This document shows, one piece after another, positions 55,062 to 64,000 of a stretch of 64,000 nucleotides of DNA (within the stretch, counting starts at the first letter, position 1; each line of letters begins with the position of its first letter). The DNA is from Takakia lepidozioides (taxonomy: Eukaryota > Streptophyta > Takakiopsida > Takakiales > Takakiaceae), in NCBI GenBank assembly GCA_030704615.1, contig CM060733.1, positions 2,606,001 to 2,670,000 of the forward strand. Direction: 5' to 3'. Both the position numbers and the translations under genes were made by a program. Under the pieces are notes generated by a model. It was given only the letters and a program-made list of their open reading frames with translations. It made no database searches and was not told the origin of the DNA.

Positions 55062-55898
55062 CTATGCTCCCATACAGTGCACAAATCCATGAGTCCGTAA
55101 CGACCAAGATACCCTGTTGCCAACCTCAATGCAGTAGCGACCTGGCTCGTTTCTAACCCCTTTGACCTTCATCATTCTTCTCATCTTTGCAGTATCATCC
55201 CACCTGCCAGCTGCAGCATAGATGTTTGAGAGCAACACATAAGTCGCGGCATCCTGTTCAGCCCACATGAGGATAGATATTGCTGCACGTTCAGCCATCT
55301 CCACATTGCCAGGATTTTACAAGCACCAAGCAAGGCCTTCCACACCACAGCACCTGGATTTATGGGCATTTTATTAATCATGTCCACTGCCTCATCCAGT
55401 TGTCCCTCACGTCCAAGAAGGTCCACCATGCAGCCAACGTGCTTTATTGTTGGAGTGACACCATGATCTTGACTCAGGGAATCAAAGTAGCATCTTCCTT
55501 CATTCAGTAGGCCAGCGTGGCTGCATGCAGAGAGAACACATATTGCCCTTTTCCAGGGCTGCCAGGCTTGCACACGCACTGCAAACGCACACAAACATGA
55601 TGTGGTCGGGCTTCACCCCGTCGCACATCAATTGCTCATAGGTCTCTAAAGCCTCCATCCCATGTCCCTGCTGTGCATACCCTGCAAGCATCGCACTCCA
55701 CGACACCACAACTCGTTCACCCATAGTATTGAATACTCCCTTTGCATCCTCGATGCACCCACATTTTGCAAACATGTCCACCAGGGTCTTGTTCAGAATG
55801 ACATCTGGTAAAATTCCAGCTCTGAAGATGTCGCCATGCACCTCTTTCCCCATTTCCAAAGCTACCAGGGCAGTGTTCAGATTGACATTTGGCACAAT
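55062..55898 (-). pseudogene. PPR protein relic, C-terminal part (PLS type)
   Basis: The minus strand encodes the end of a PLS-type pentatricopeptide-repeat protein, a family that binds organelle RNA. Repeats read TLVDMFAKCGCIEDAKGVF and SWSAMLAGYAQQGHGMEALE, then the terminal SACSHAGLLNEG and DLLGREGQLDEAVDMINKMP, and the E-type end YVLLSNIYAAAGRWDD. Frame breaks near 55,545 and 55,300 disable it. Upstream (5') it is cut at 55,898 by the nested CACTA element and resumes at 56,998. Confidence 0.88.
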
Positions 55899-56997
55899 CA
55901 CTACAGGAAAAGGGGGGGGGGGGTTTCGACATTGAGGCCATGCCGCGGTGTCATAAAACAGCCATTTTCGGGCAAAGGGAAAGAACCAAATTTGCGACGC
56001 CCGGGCGTCGCCAAAAAAACGTCGCAAATTTGCGACCAAAGGGGGTCGCAAAAAGGCGAAACCTCGATTTGCGACGCCCGGGCGTCACAAAAAAAAAACA
56101 AAAAACCCTACTCTGCAATGCAGATTTAGCACCGTCCGGGGGTCACAAAGTGCGACGTCTGGACGTCGCAATTTAAGGGGGTACATTTGGATTTAGGCGA
56201 GAAAATTTGAATTTCAAAAACTTGTTGACCATTGACTCCAGTTCTGTCTAATGGCGATATGTTCATTGTTCTACATATATCATGCAATGCATACTTGAAC
56301 CTAAGACCTCCACATTATAATATTTCTAAGACACTACAGACTAACCAACACACTAGCTACATCTATGTATCACAAACGCAATATATATATATATATATAT
56401 ATATATGAAGATTTCCTTCAAGTTCCTTCTAAAGGGGTCCCTCTTGTGCCGCCGGGGAGTTGCAATCTCCACAGGCTTAGTGCCCAGCCCCAGCCCCCAG
56501 CGTCGTCGCCCACCCCCCCCACCGCCAGGCGTCCCAAGCGACTTCCTGGTGATGACCTAAGCTGATTACAACACCATTGCGACCCCCCTGTGGCGACGCC
56601 GTTGCAACCCTCCGGCGTCACAGTATTGGGCGTCCAGCGGGGGGGGGCCCCAGCGACGCTTTAGTGAAGTTGAGAGCCGCAAAGCCCAAAAAAAAAAAAA
56701 AAAAAAACTCCCACTGTGGTGATGTTGTTGCAACGTCCTAGCGTCGCAGAGGCGCTGGGGCGCCCTTAGTGACGCTTTTGTGACACCGAGGTGTCACGAC
56801 GTTTTTTTTTTTTTTTTTTTGGATTTGCGACGCTGGGGCGTCGCAAAAAAAAAAAAAAATCCGTCGCAACAAGGGTCCTCTTTCCCCTTTCATGCCTCCT
56901 TGCAACGGCTGGGCCTGGCGTCGCGGGGTTAGCGCGCGCGGGACGGGGGGCACGGCTGGCGTCGCAACCCCCCCCCCCCCCCCCATTTGCTGTAGTG
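55899..56997. mobile_element. Nested CACTA element, 1,099 bp, with empty-site evidence
   Basis: Ends are CACTACAGGAAAAGGGG (left) and, inward from the right, CACTACAGCAAATGGGG. The target duplication is AAT at 55,896–55,898 and 56,998–57,000. Removing the element and one AAT restores GGCACAATTCCAGCTTTGAT, which matches the uninterrupted PPR copy at about 57,990–58,010. The interior carries multiple copies of an 18-base palindrome GCGACGCCCGGGCGTCGC (perfect at 55,994–56,011, near-perfect at 56,071–56,088, further variants on the right), typical of CACTA subterminal binding sites. It also holds an AT microsatellite near 56,381–56,406 and several homopolymers. No transposase is present. Confidence 0.9.
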
Positions 56998-57264
56998 AAT
57001 TCCAGCTTTGATGATATCCCCATGCATTTTTTTTCCCTTCTCCAGAGCTGCCAGGCTTGCACAAGCATTGCAAACGTACACAAACATGATGTGTTTTCCC
57101 CATCATTTGCTCATAGGTCTCCAAAGCCTCCATCCCACGTCCCTGTTGTGCATACCCTGCAAGCATCGCACTCGACGACACCACATCTGGTTCAGCCATA
57201 CTGTCAAACACTCCCTTTGCATCCTAGATGCACCCACATTTTGCAAACATGTCCACCAGGGTAT
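56998..57264 (-). pseudogene. PPR relic, left arm of an inverted repeat
   Basis: This minus-strand PPR sequence resumes directly after the nested CACTA element and reads the same repeat (LAGYAQQGRGMEALETYEQMM). It forms the left arm of a long inverted repeat with 57,355–57,624. Frameshifted and without a start. Confidence 0.85.
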
Positions 57265-57354
57265 TGTTCGGAAATGACATCTGGTACAATTTCAACTCTG
57301 AAGATGTCGCCATGGACCTCTTCTTTTTTTCCAAAGCTGCCAGGGTAGTGTTCA

Positions 57355-57624
57355 ATACCCTGGTGGACATGTTTGCAAAATGTGGGTGCATCTAGGATGC
57401 AAAGGGAGTGTTCGACATTATGGCTGAACCAGATGTGGTGTCGTGGAGTGCATTAATGCTTGCAGGGTGTGCACAACAAGGACGTGGGATGGAGGCTTTG
57501 GAGACGTATGAGCGAATGATGGAGGAAGCACATCATGTTTGTGTGCATTTGCAATGCTTGTGCAAGCTTGGCAGCCTTGGAAAATGGCAAAGAGGTGCAT
57601 GGGGATATCATCAAAGCTGGAATT
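57355..57624 (+). pseudogene. PPR relic in inverted orientation, right arm
   Basis: The plus strand reads the PPR unit (PDVVSWSA, then AGCAQQGRGMEALETYE). It is the reverse complement of 57,001–57,264 with roughly 90% match by eye, and is separated from it by a spacer of about 90 bases that is itself PPR-derived. A second, short inverted junction at about 57,613–57,663 (GCTGGAATTGTACCA against TGGTACAATTCCAGC) returns the sequence to minus orientation. Confidence 0.85.
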
Positions 57625-57644
57625 GTACCAAATGTCAATCCATC

Positions 57645-59167
57645 TGGTACAATTCCAGCTCTGAAGATGTCGCCATGGACCTCTTTCCCCTTTTCCACAG
57701 CTGCCAGGGCAGTGTTTAAAATGATATTTGGTACAATTCCAGCTTTGACGATATTCCTATGCACCTCTTTGCCCTTCTCTAGGGCTGCCAGGCTTGCACG
57801 ACGCCACATCTTGTTCAGCCATAGTGTCGGACACTCCCTTTGCATCCTAGATGCACCCATATTTTGCAAACATGTCCACCAGGGTATTGTTCAGAATGAA
57901 ATCTGGTACAATTCCAGCTCTGAAGATGTCGCCATGGACCTCTTTCCCCTTTTCCAGAGCTGCCAGGGCAGTATTCAGAATGACGTTTGGTACAATTCCA
58001 GCTTTGATGATATCCCCATGCACCTTTGCCCTTCTCCAGGGCTGTCAGGCTTGCACAAACATTGCGAATGCACACAAACATAATGTGCTTCCCCCATCAT
58101 TTGCTTATAGGTCTCCAAAGCCTCCATCCCACGACCCTGCTGTACATACCCTGCAAGCATCGCACTCCGCGACACCACATCTCATAGGTCTCCAAATCCT
58201 CCTTCCCACGTCCTTGTTGTGCATACCTTGCAAGCATCGCACTCCACGACACCACATCTCGTTCAGCCATAGTGTCAAACACTCCCTTTGTATCCTTGAT
58301 GCACCCACATTTTGCATACATGTCCACTAGGGCAGTGTTTAGAATGACATTTGGTACAATTCCAGCTCTGACGATGTCGCCATGGATATCCGGTACACTT
58401 CTAGCTTTGAAGATGTCACCATGGACCTCTTTTTCCCCTTTTCCAGGGCTCTCAGGCTTGCACACGCATTGCAAACACAAACAATCGTGATGTGGTTCGG
58501 CTTCACCCCTTCGTGCATCATTTGCTTATCCAAAGCATCGTATCACATACATATTTGAATCTGTTGAGATGCTCCTTGGTTTAAAGTCTGCAGAGCCTCT
58601 TTCAGTCTGCCTACCTCACAAAGCATCTTCACATGCCCAAAAGAGCCAAAAGAGGCATTATGGACTCCCTCTCTTTATCCTCTTTCAGAAGCCAATGAGC
58701 TAACTTACAAAATTCAGTATGCACCTCAGGGCCGAGCCTCCATCCCGCGCCCAAGCTGTGCATATCGTGCGATCATGGCGTTACAAGACACGACATCTCC
58801 TTCAGTCACATTGTCGAACACTCCCTTTGCATCCTCGATGCACCCACAATTGGCATACATGTCCACGAGGGTATTGTTCAGAACAATATCTAGTTCAATT
58901 CCTACTTTGATGATGTCACCATGGACCTCTCTGCCCTTTTCCAGGGCTGCTAGGCTTGTACACGCATTGCAGACACAAATAAAGGTGATGTGATTGGGCT
59001 TCACCCCTTCCCACCATTTTCTCATAGGTCTCCAAAGCCTCCATCCCGCACCCATGTTGTGCATATCCTGCAATCATTGCACTCTAAGACACCACATTTT
59101 GTTCAGCCATTAGGTCGAACACTCCCTTTGCATCCTCAATGCACCCACATTTAGCATACATGTCCAC
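57645..59167 (-). pseudogene. Array of broken PPR repeats
   Basis: Degenerate PLS-type PPR repeats on the minus strand. Recurrent pieces are KPNHIT(F/I)(V/I)CVCNAC, LEKGKEVHGDI, NTLVDMYA(N/K)CGCI(E/K)DAKGVF and ERDVVSWSAMLA(R/G)YAQ. Segments are duplicated in tandem and frameshifted, and no start or complete protein can be assembled. Homology stops abruptly at 59,167, within the codons that elsewhere continue past CATGTCCAC. Confidence 0.85.
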
Positions 59168-60055
59168 TGTCACGCACCTCACTTCGGTAAGCTCCCCTTC
59201 AAGTCATAGTTAATCGCTTTGATGCGCGCGCCTAACTCCCAACCTGGCCGCCGGGCCTTCTTGGAGCTTCGGATGCTCATCGAGACATAACGGTCCCCCT
59301 TTACTCTTCCAAAAGACCCTCCACCAATTTGGGCCTAGTGGAAATTCCCTTTGGTAGATAGCAGTCCAGAATAGCTCCCCACTCCTTGGTCGCTTTCCGG
59401 CTCGCTCACTTACTCACTAGTTTTTGGTCACCAACGGGCTTGCACCGTTCTCGGGGTTACTACTCCCTATATATACTTCTTGTGACTGTCCGCGGGGGTT
59501 TCACAAACAACCATGCCATTTTATGGCGAACCACCACGAAGACCCTCGACTCCCGGTGGTGAGTCGCGGTGAGTCTTGGCCCACCCACCACGGCCCCATT
59601 GGACCGTGATGAGTCCCAAGACTCCCCACGACTCCCACCACAAGGTCTCCGCCCCATGGTGAGTCCTATGCCACCCCCACTAGGTCCCGCTAAGCTACCA
59701 CCGCCCCTTGGGGAGCCACCCCCACCGCAACCCGGTATGCGGGGCTCCAGCTAGTGAGCGCCTCTGCCTCCTTGAGTGCCTTAGGCACTCAAGGGTGCTT
59801 CAGCCCCCCGTACCTATCGCTGCCACTGCCCCCACCACAGGGGCAGCCCCTCCTGCGTCCCGACCCCCCCTCAAGGCAAAGGGCCCGCGATACACACCCC
59901 TACCAACAGGGAGTCGATGTCCTCATCGACTTGTCCATTTTGTAGAAACGAACATCCAGGTTGTGGCGTCCCACATCAAGGAGTTTGTTTCCATACCATG
60001 GCGTCCCATGACAATGAACCAAACCCCACACTTGACTCTACTCTCCACTAGCTAG
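59168..60055 (+). mobile_element. LTR-like block inserted in PPR sequence
   Basis: PPR similarity ends exactly where TGTCACGCACCTCACTT begins, and LTRs start with TG. About 300 bases on there is a TATATATA at about 59,467, which would suit an LTR promoter. Higher-GC, proline-coding sequence follows, with no recognisable gag or pol. I found no matching second LTR and no primer-binding site, so this is only a candidate. Confidence 0.3.
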
Positions 60056-60600
60056 TTCGGCCGACTTCCTCCAAGTCCCGGTCAAGGGTGGAGCCTCTCA
60101 AGCCCCACCCAGTGCACTCTTCTTGGCCTACTTCAAGGCCAAGGAACGATCCTCCCCGAAGATCGAATCACCTTACTACAACAACATTGCTTGTGTCCGC
60201 TCATGATGCCGCTTTTGGCATCACCTTGAGCAAGGGTTCACCTTGACCCTTTTTTTACTAGGAAGATAACCTTGAACCAACTGTGCGCCCCAATCACTAC
60301 AATTGGGTCCGCCTTGGAATCTGTCCTGAGGTACGGGAACACGCCGAAGTCGCACTACGACTTCGTCCCGAGGCTACACGATTATAGTACATGAATGGAG
60401 CACGTAGCTTCCGCGTTAACCCGCACTACAAGGCAACCCCCTCGGTAGTGCAGTTATAGTACGTGCACGCGTCATGTGCGCACTAGCGCGTGAACTCCCA
60501 AAGAAGGCGCAAGTTTCCTTGCCCCTTGGATGGGAGTCACCCGATTTCGGCACTGCGCAAACACACGATTAATCCGACATGACTGCAAATTTCATTAATA
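60056..60600. other. No gene recognised (CACTA interior)
   Basis: Sequence within the putative CACTA element with no coding similarity. It has several short palindromic words built on CGAC/GTCG (for example GAAGTCGCACTACGACTTC near 60,345), in keeping with subterminal CACTA sequence. Confidence 0.35.
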
Positions 60601-60823
60601 TAAAAAATATATTTTTCCTGATTTTTGGAATCAGCCTATAAATCGGCGTGAAACCCGGAGTTCACTTCTGCGACTTGTATACTCCATCATTTATGCCAGC
60701 GTGGCATAAAAACGACTGCAACAACTGACAAGTCGTCATTCACAACCTGGAGTTACACACGCAGTCGTTTCGGACAGAATCGCAACGCGAGTCAGGTGCG
60801 AAAAGCACCCATTCCTTGTAGTG

Positions 60824-61425
60824 AAACAAGAGACCAGACTAGAGGTGCAAGACTAGATAGGAAGTCAAGGTCGGCGTGGCCGAATGCATGATGAGTAAAC
60901 AGAAATCAAGATGATCTTTATAACAATGGAAAAGAGTACAAGATACTGGAACTAGACTTGAATACTGGAATGCTGGAAACTGGACTAGAGTGCCAGATAC
61001 TGGAAACTGGGCTAGAGTACTGGAAGCTGAACTGGAGTACTGGGACTGGAAACAAGAGTAGCTTGAACTTGTGTTGGCGAGACTGAAGAGTGTCCAGTCT
61101 CGCTTCTTATATATACTGGCTATTAGGAAGTTCCCTAGGAAGCTTCCCCAATGGAGGTTTCTTGATGGAGAAGTTTCGTTAAACAAAGCCTAAAGGAGGT
61201 ATCTCCATGGAGAAGTTTCCTCCAAAGGAAGCTTCCTGAGCAGTTTCCTAAATCCCAAGTTATTCTCAATAATTTGGTAAACTCCCGATAACTTGGTAAC
61301 TAATGGTAACTTATGGTAAATCATGATAAATCATGGTAAATTATGGTAGTTTTTGATAACATGGTAACTTGATAATTTCTGGTATTTACTCCTGGTAAGT
61401 TCTTCTGGGCTATGTCCGTGACATC
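60824..61425 (-). mobile_element. Chromovirus 3' LTR, part
   Basis: On the minus strand the LTR begins with TGATGTCACGGACATAG at 61,425, directly after a purine-rich primer (61,426–61,438). A TATATATAAG promoter box lies at about 61,108–61,117, followed by a C/T- and CAGT-rich leader. The LTR sequence stops at 60,824, where the CACTA terminus begins, without a clear CA end, consistent with the LTR being split there. Confidence 0.7.
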
Positions 61426-61438
61426 ACCCCTTCTTCTA
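61426..61438 (-). promoter_or_regulatory. Polypurine tract of the chromovirus
   Basis: Minus-strand AGAAGAAGGGGTG immediately upstream of the LTR start. This is the normal place and composition for the plus-strand primer of an LTR retrotransposon. Confidence 0.75.
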
Positions 61439-62074
61439 GCGCCGAGTTCCTCGAGGAGCGGTAAAATCTTGGACTTGCTTAGAGTTGGAGAAAATCTGAA
61501 ATCCGGCGAATGATACTTGTCAAGTATTCGGCTCTTCGTTCTTGATTCAAATGATTTATACGTCCCTGCAACCATCGATAGTGTCCAATACCTTGAACTT
61601 GGGACCACGCAGTGATTTGAGCATTCTGATTTTCAAAGCTGCCTTCAAACATGATTTCGTTGCCCTCTGGGTTCGAAGCCTCAACCTCACATAGGATTAT
61701 CAGACTTCGAGTAGGCTCCACTTGCCGTCGTACGGGGTCCAGACGAGGAAGTACGCGTTGCATTGGTGGCCCATCGTCTCGAGAGCGTCGGTGTGATGTT
61801 GAAGGTCGTGAGAGTCAGAACGGCTGATCTGGTAGTTGGGTAAGCGACAGCTCCAATGTATCTGATTCCTGTGACTCTGTGTTGCCAATACAAGATACAA
61901 TAGTGCTGAAAATGTAGCTATATATACTGATGGGTGGTGCTCATCTCTTCTTAGCGTGTATCAGGTATACTGAATGTGGAGTCTTCACCTTCAAGCTAAC
62001 TTGGTTGACATCGTCGTAGTAACGTTTTATTGACGTGTGGCTCGAGGCTTAACTGGATATCGTAGATGAAACTC

Positions 62075-63690
62075 TTAGACTTTGTTAGATGCGGATGACG
62101 GTTCCCACGTTCGTTCGCTGATGTCGTAGCCTTTCCAATGTACGAAATACTCAAGACGTTTATACTTGATCCGAGAGTCTAGGACTTCGTCGATTTCATA
62201 CTCGATTTCCTGATTGATTTCAATCGGTGGAGGTGGTATAGAAACTCGTCCGGAGATACTTGAATGATGATATACCTCTAATAATGAGACATGAAAGATT
62301 GGATGGATGCGCATACTTTGTGGGAGTTCAAGCCGAAAACTGACCGGATTTACTTGACGAATAATTTTGAATGGTCCTAGACGTTGATAATCCAACTTCC
62401 TTGATGGTTGTGAGGTTTGTATGTCTCGTCGAAGAAGCCATACATGATCTCCGACCTTGAACTGGGGGGTTGAAGTTGTCGATGTTGATCTGCATACTCA
62501 TTGTATTGTTTTTGAGCTTCTGCGAGGTGGAATGTAAGCTCATTGTGAATTGTAGCAAGATGAGTAGGAAGGTTTTCCGCAGCAGGGCTTCCAACAGTCT
62601 TCATGAGAAAGGATTTGCTCGAGGATGATGACCATAATTGGAGGAAAATGGTTTGTTGGGTCGAAGAATGTATAGTGTTGTTGTAGGCAAACTCAGCCAA
62701 TGGCAGAAGGTCCATCCAATTATCTTGGTGATAATTTATCGTACAGCGAAGATACTGCTCCAAAATCTGGTTTACGCGTTCGGTTTGACCATCGGTCTGT
62801 GGATGATTAGTTATAGAGAGGTTGATCTTAGTATCTAATATGTGAAATAATCCCCTCTTGAAATTTGATATAAACTGTGGTCATCGATCAGATACAATGT
62901 CCTTCGGGAGTCCATGAATACGGTGGATATTGTTGAGGAAGAGTTTTGCAATTTCCACGCCTCTAACCGTCTTATTACATGGAATGAAATGTGTCATCTT
63001 CGTAAAACGATCCACAATAACAAGGATTGAATCGGTGGTCTTGGAAATTGGAAGGTCCGTAATAAAGTCCATAGACACGGACGACCATGGACCCTTGGGG
63101 ATGGGTAATGGTTGAAGAAGACCATAAGGTCGATGTCGTGGTCCATTTGCTCTAACACACGTGTCGCAAGATTTTATAAATTCTTTTACGAGTTTCCACA
63201 TCTGTGGCCACCAATAGTCCCTGGATATCAATTCCATTGTTTTGTTGAAGCCGTAATGTCCTGCAGCCGGAAAATCATGACATGTTTGAAGAATTTGAAG
63301 TCGTATAGGTCTTGGAGGTACATGGAGAAGTCCCTTGAAGTAAAGTAAGCCATCTTTGAAATCAAAATCGTTTGTAATACATGGGTGGTCTTGAGGTTGA
63401 TTCGGTTGACTTCGAAGTGTTTTAGCAAATTGGTCGCTCTTCAGTGCTTCCTGAATCTCCTTTATGATCTCTACATCGTCATAGGTGGACATGGATAACA
63501 TATTCAATTGGAGATTTGTTGGTTTCAAGATGATGGATTTTTGTTGGTCGAAAACTGTGTCCGCTTCTTTTGGCGCAAGATACGATCGTCGAGAAAGAAC
63601 ATCTGGTTTTCCTTGAAGATGTCCGGGACGGTAGGTAATAACAAAATCAAACCTTGCTAGTGACATACTCCATCTCGCTTGACATCAACT
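62075..63690 (-). pseudogene. Ty3/Gypsy chromovirus pol fragment (RNase H end, integrase, chromodomain)
   Basis: Minus-strand order: end of RNase H (ITYRPGHLQGKPDVLSRR), integrase HHCC zinc domain (HDFPAAGHYGF, then CDTC), integrase core (DFITDLPISKTTDSILVIVD), and near the end a chromodomain (LEYFVHWKGYDISERTWEP, about 62,080–62,140). An in-frame TGA lies at 62,881 just after IVSDR, and frame breaks occur around 62,400–62,630. The element is cut at about 63,690, so gag, protease and most of the reverse transcriptase are missing. The C-terminal chromodomain places it among plant chromoviruses. Between 62,075 and the polypurine tract lies about 640 bases with short unassigned frames. Confidence 0.9.
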
Positions 63691-64000
63691 CAAAACACGA
63701 GATGGCAGCAGGGCATCCTCAAGCGCTGGTCGCCTCCGGTGAGGTGGCGGTCAGGCGGCAGGGGGGTACCCGGAGGGGTGGGCGGGACGACCGCCACGTA
63801 CAGGTCGCAGGCGGGAGAAGAGGGCGACCGCCATGTGCCGTCGCCGGGAGGGAGAACAGGGCGACTGCCACGTATCGGTCACCAGCGGGAGAACATGATG
63901 ACCGCCACGTGCGGTCGCCTGGCGGGCCGCGGCTGCAATACGAGCACGTGAGCAGGGTGGGTGGCTGGTGGCACGGTGACTAGGCGGTGGGTGGCAGGGT
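63691..64000. repeat. GC-rich sequence with a 37-bp minisatellite
   Basis: The composition becomes markedly GC-rich where chromovirus similarity ends. Four units with a period of 37–38 bases start with GAC(C/T)GCCA(C/T)GT at 63,788, 63,826, 63,863 and 63,900. Units contain GGCGGGAGAA-like and GGTCGCC-like words. The array may continue past the window edge. Frames across it are repetitive and I do not treat them as genes. Confidence 0.85.

Larger units (their letters stand above)
53636..60823. mobile_element. CACTA-like element carrying PPR sequence, about 7.2 kb
   Basis: The right end reads, inward, CACTACAAGGAATGG (60,823 downward), a canonical CACTA terminus. The left end at 53,636 is CAATACAAGGAATCG, 13 of 15 matching with one change in the diagnostic CACTA. 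Both ends are followed within about 80 bases by the subterminal words AACGACTG and CAGTCGTTTC. The flanking triplet is AAA on both sides (53,633–53,635 and 60,824–60,826), as expected for the 3-bp CACTA target duplication, though a triplet of A is weak evidence. No transposase was recognised, so it would be non-autonomous. The interior holds PPR fragments, a nested CACTA element and an LTR-like block. The alternative is two unrelated CACTA ends. Confidence 0.5.

Noticed and set aside
61480-61900. Small minus-strand frames between chromodomain and LTR
   Set aside because: They lie in the 3' untranslated part of the chromovirus, have no domain, and shift frame repeatedly.

Overview
The window is nuclear DNA of a land plant. 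Five genes can be read exon by exon with GT–AG introns, one has a plastid-type product (ferredoxin–NADP+ reductase), and the rest is plant-type transposons. Abundant PLS-type pentatricopeptide-repeat (PPR) sequence, introns of about 0.1–2 kb and old non-LTR elements suggest a seed-free vascular plant (lycophyte or fern). That placement is inference; no species can be named.

Layout. About 0.3–0.9 kb holds two unassigned exon-like frames (-). About 1.7–2.3 kb holds one copy of a dispersed repeat. At 3,284–7,603 (-) lies a complete 12-exon purple acid phosphatase. At 8.3–9.3 kb there is a foldback and a hAT-type MITE with a perfect 8-bp target-site duplication. At 10.5–11.5 kb there are short repeats and a 39-G run. 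At 12.0–12.9 kb (+) lies an orphan LINE ORF1. At 13.0–13.9 kb is the second copy of the dispersed repeat, carrying a broken O-fucosyltransferase exon. At 14,252–15,732 (+) is a two-exon gene for the smallest TFIIH subunit (TFB5/TTDA). At 17.0–23.8 kb (-) is a nearly full-length but decayed LINE. At 24,575–29,946 (+) is a nine-exon ferredoxin–NADP+ reductase, and at 31,319–35,069 (+) a seven-exon cytosolic glyoxalase II. No gene was recognised at 35.4–41.9 kb. At 41,930–49,276 (+) is an F-box/SirB1-like/YccV-like (FBXO21-type) gene, 14 exons seen and the first missing. At 51.3–52.2 kb is a protein-kinase-like relic.

The last 10 kb is nested transposons. A decayed Ty3/Gypsy chromovirus (-) occupies 60.8–63.7 kb. 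Its LTR appears to be split by a CACTA-type element (53,636–60,823) whose interior consists largely of broken PPR sequence. That PPR sequence is itself interrupted by a second, 1.1-kb CACTA element (55,899–56,997) whose removal restores the PPR reading. The PPR cargo contains a long inverted repeat that could fold into double-stranded RNA.

The intact genes are unrelated housekeeping or metabolic functions and form no pathway together: phosphate-ester hydrolysis, transcription and repair, photosynthetic electron transfer, methylglyoxal detoxification and ubiquitin-ligase substrate recognition. The unusual biology here is in the transposons: gene capture, nesting, foldbacks and LINE 3'-end fragments scattered through introns.
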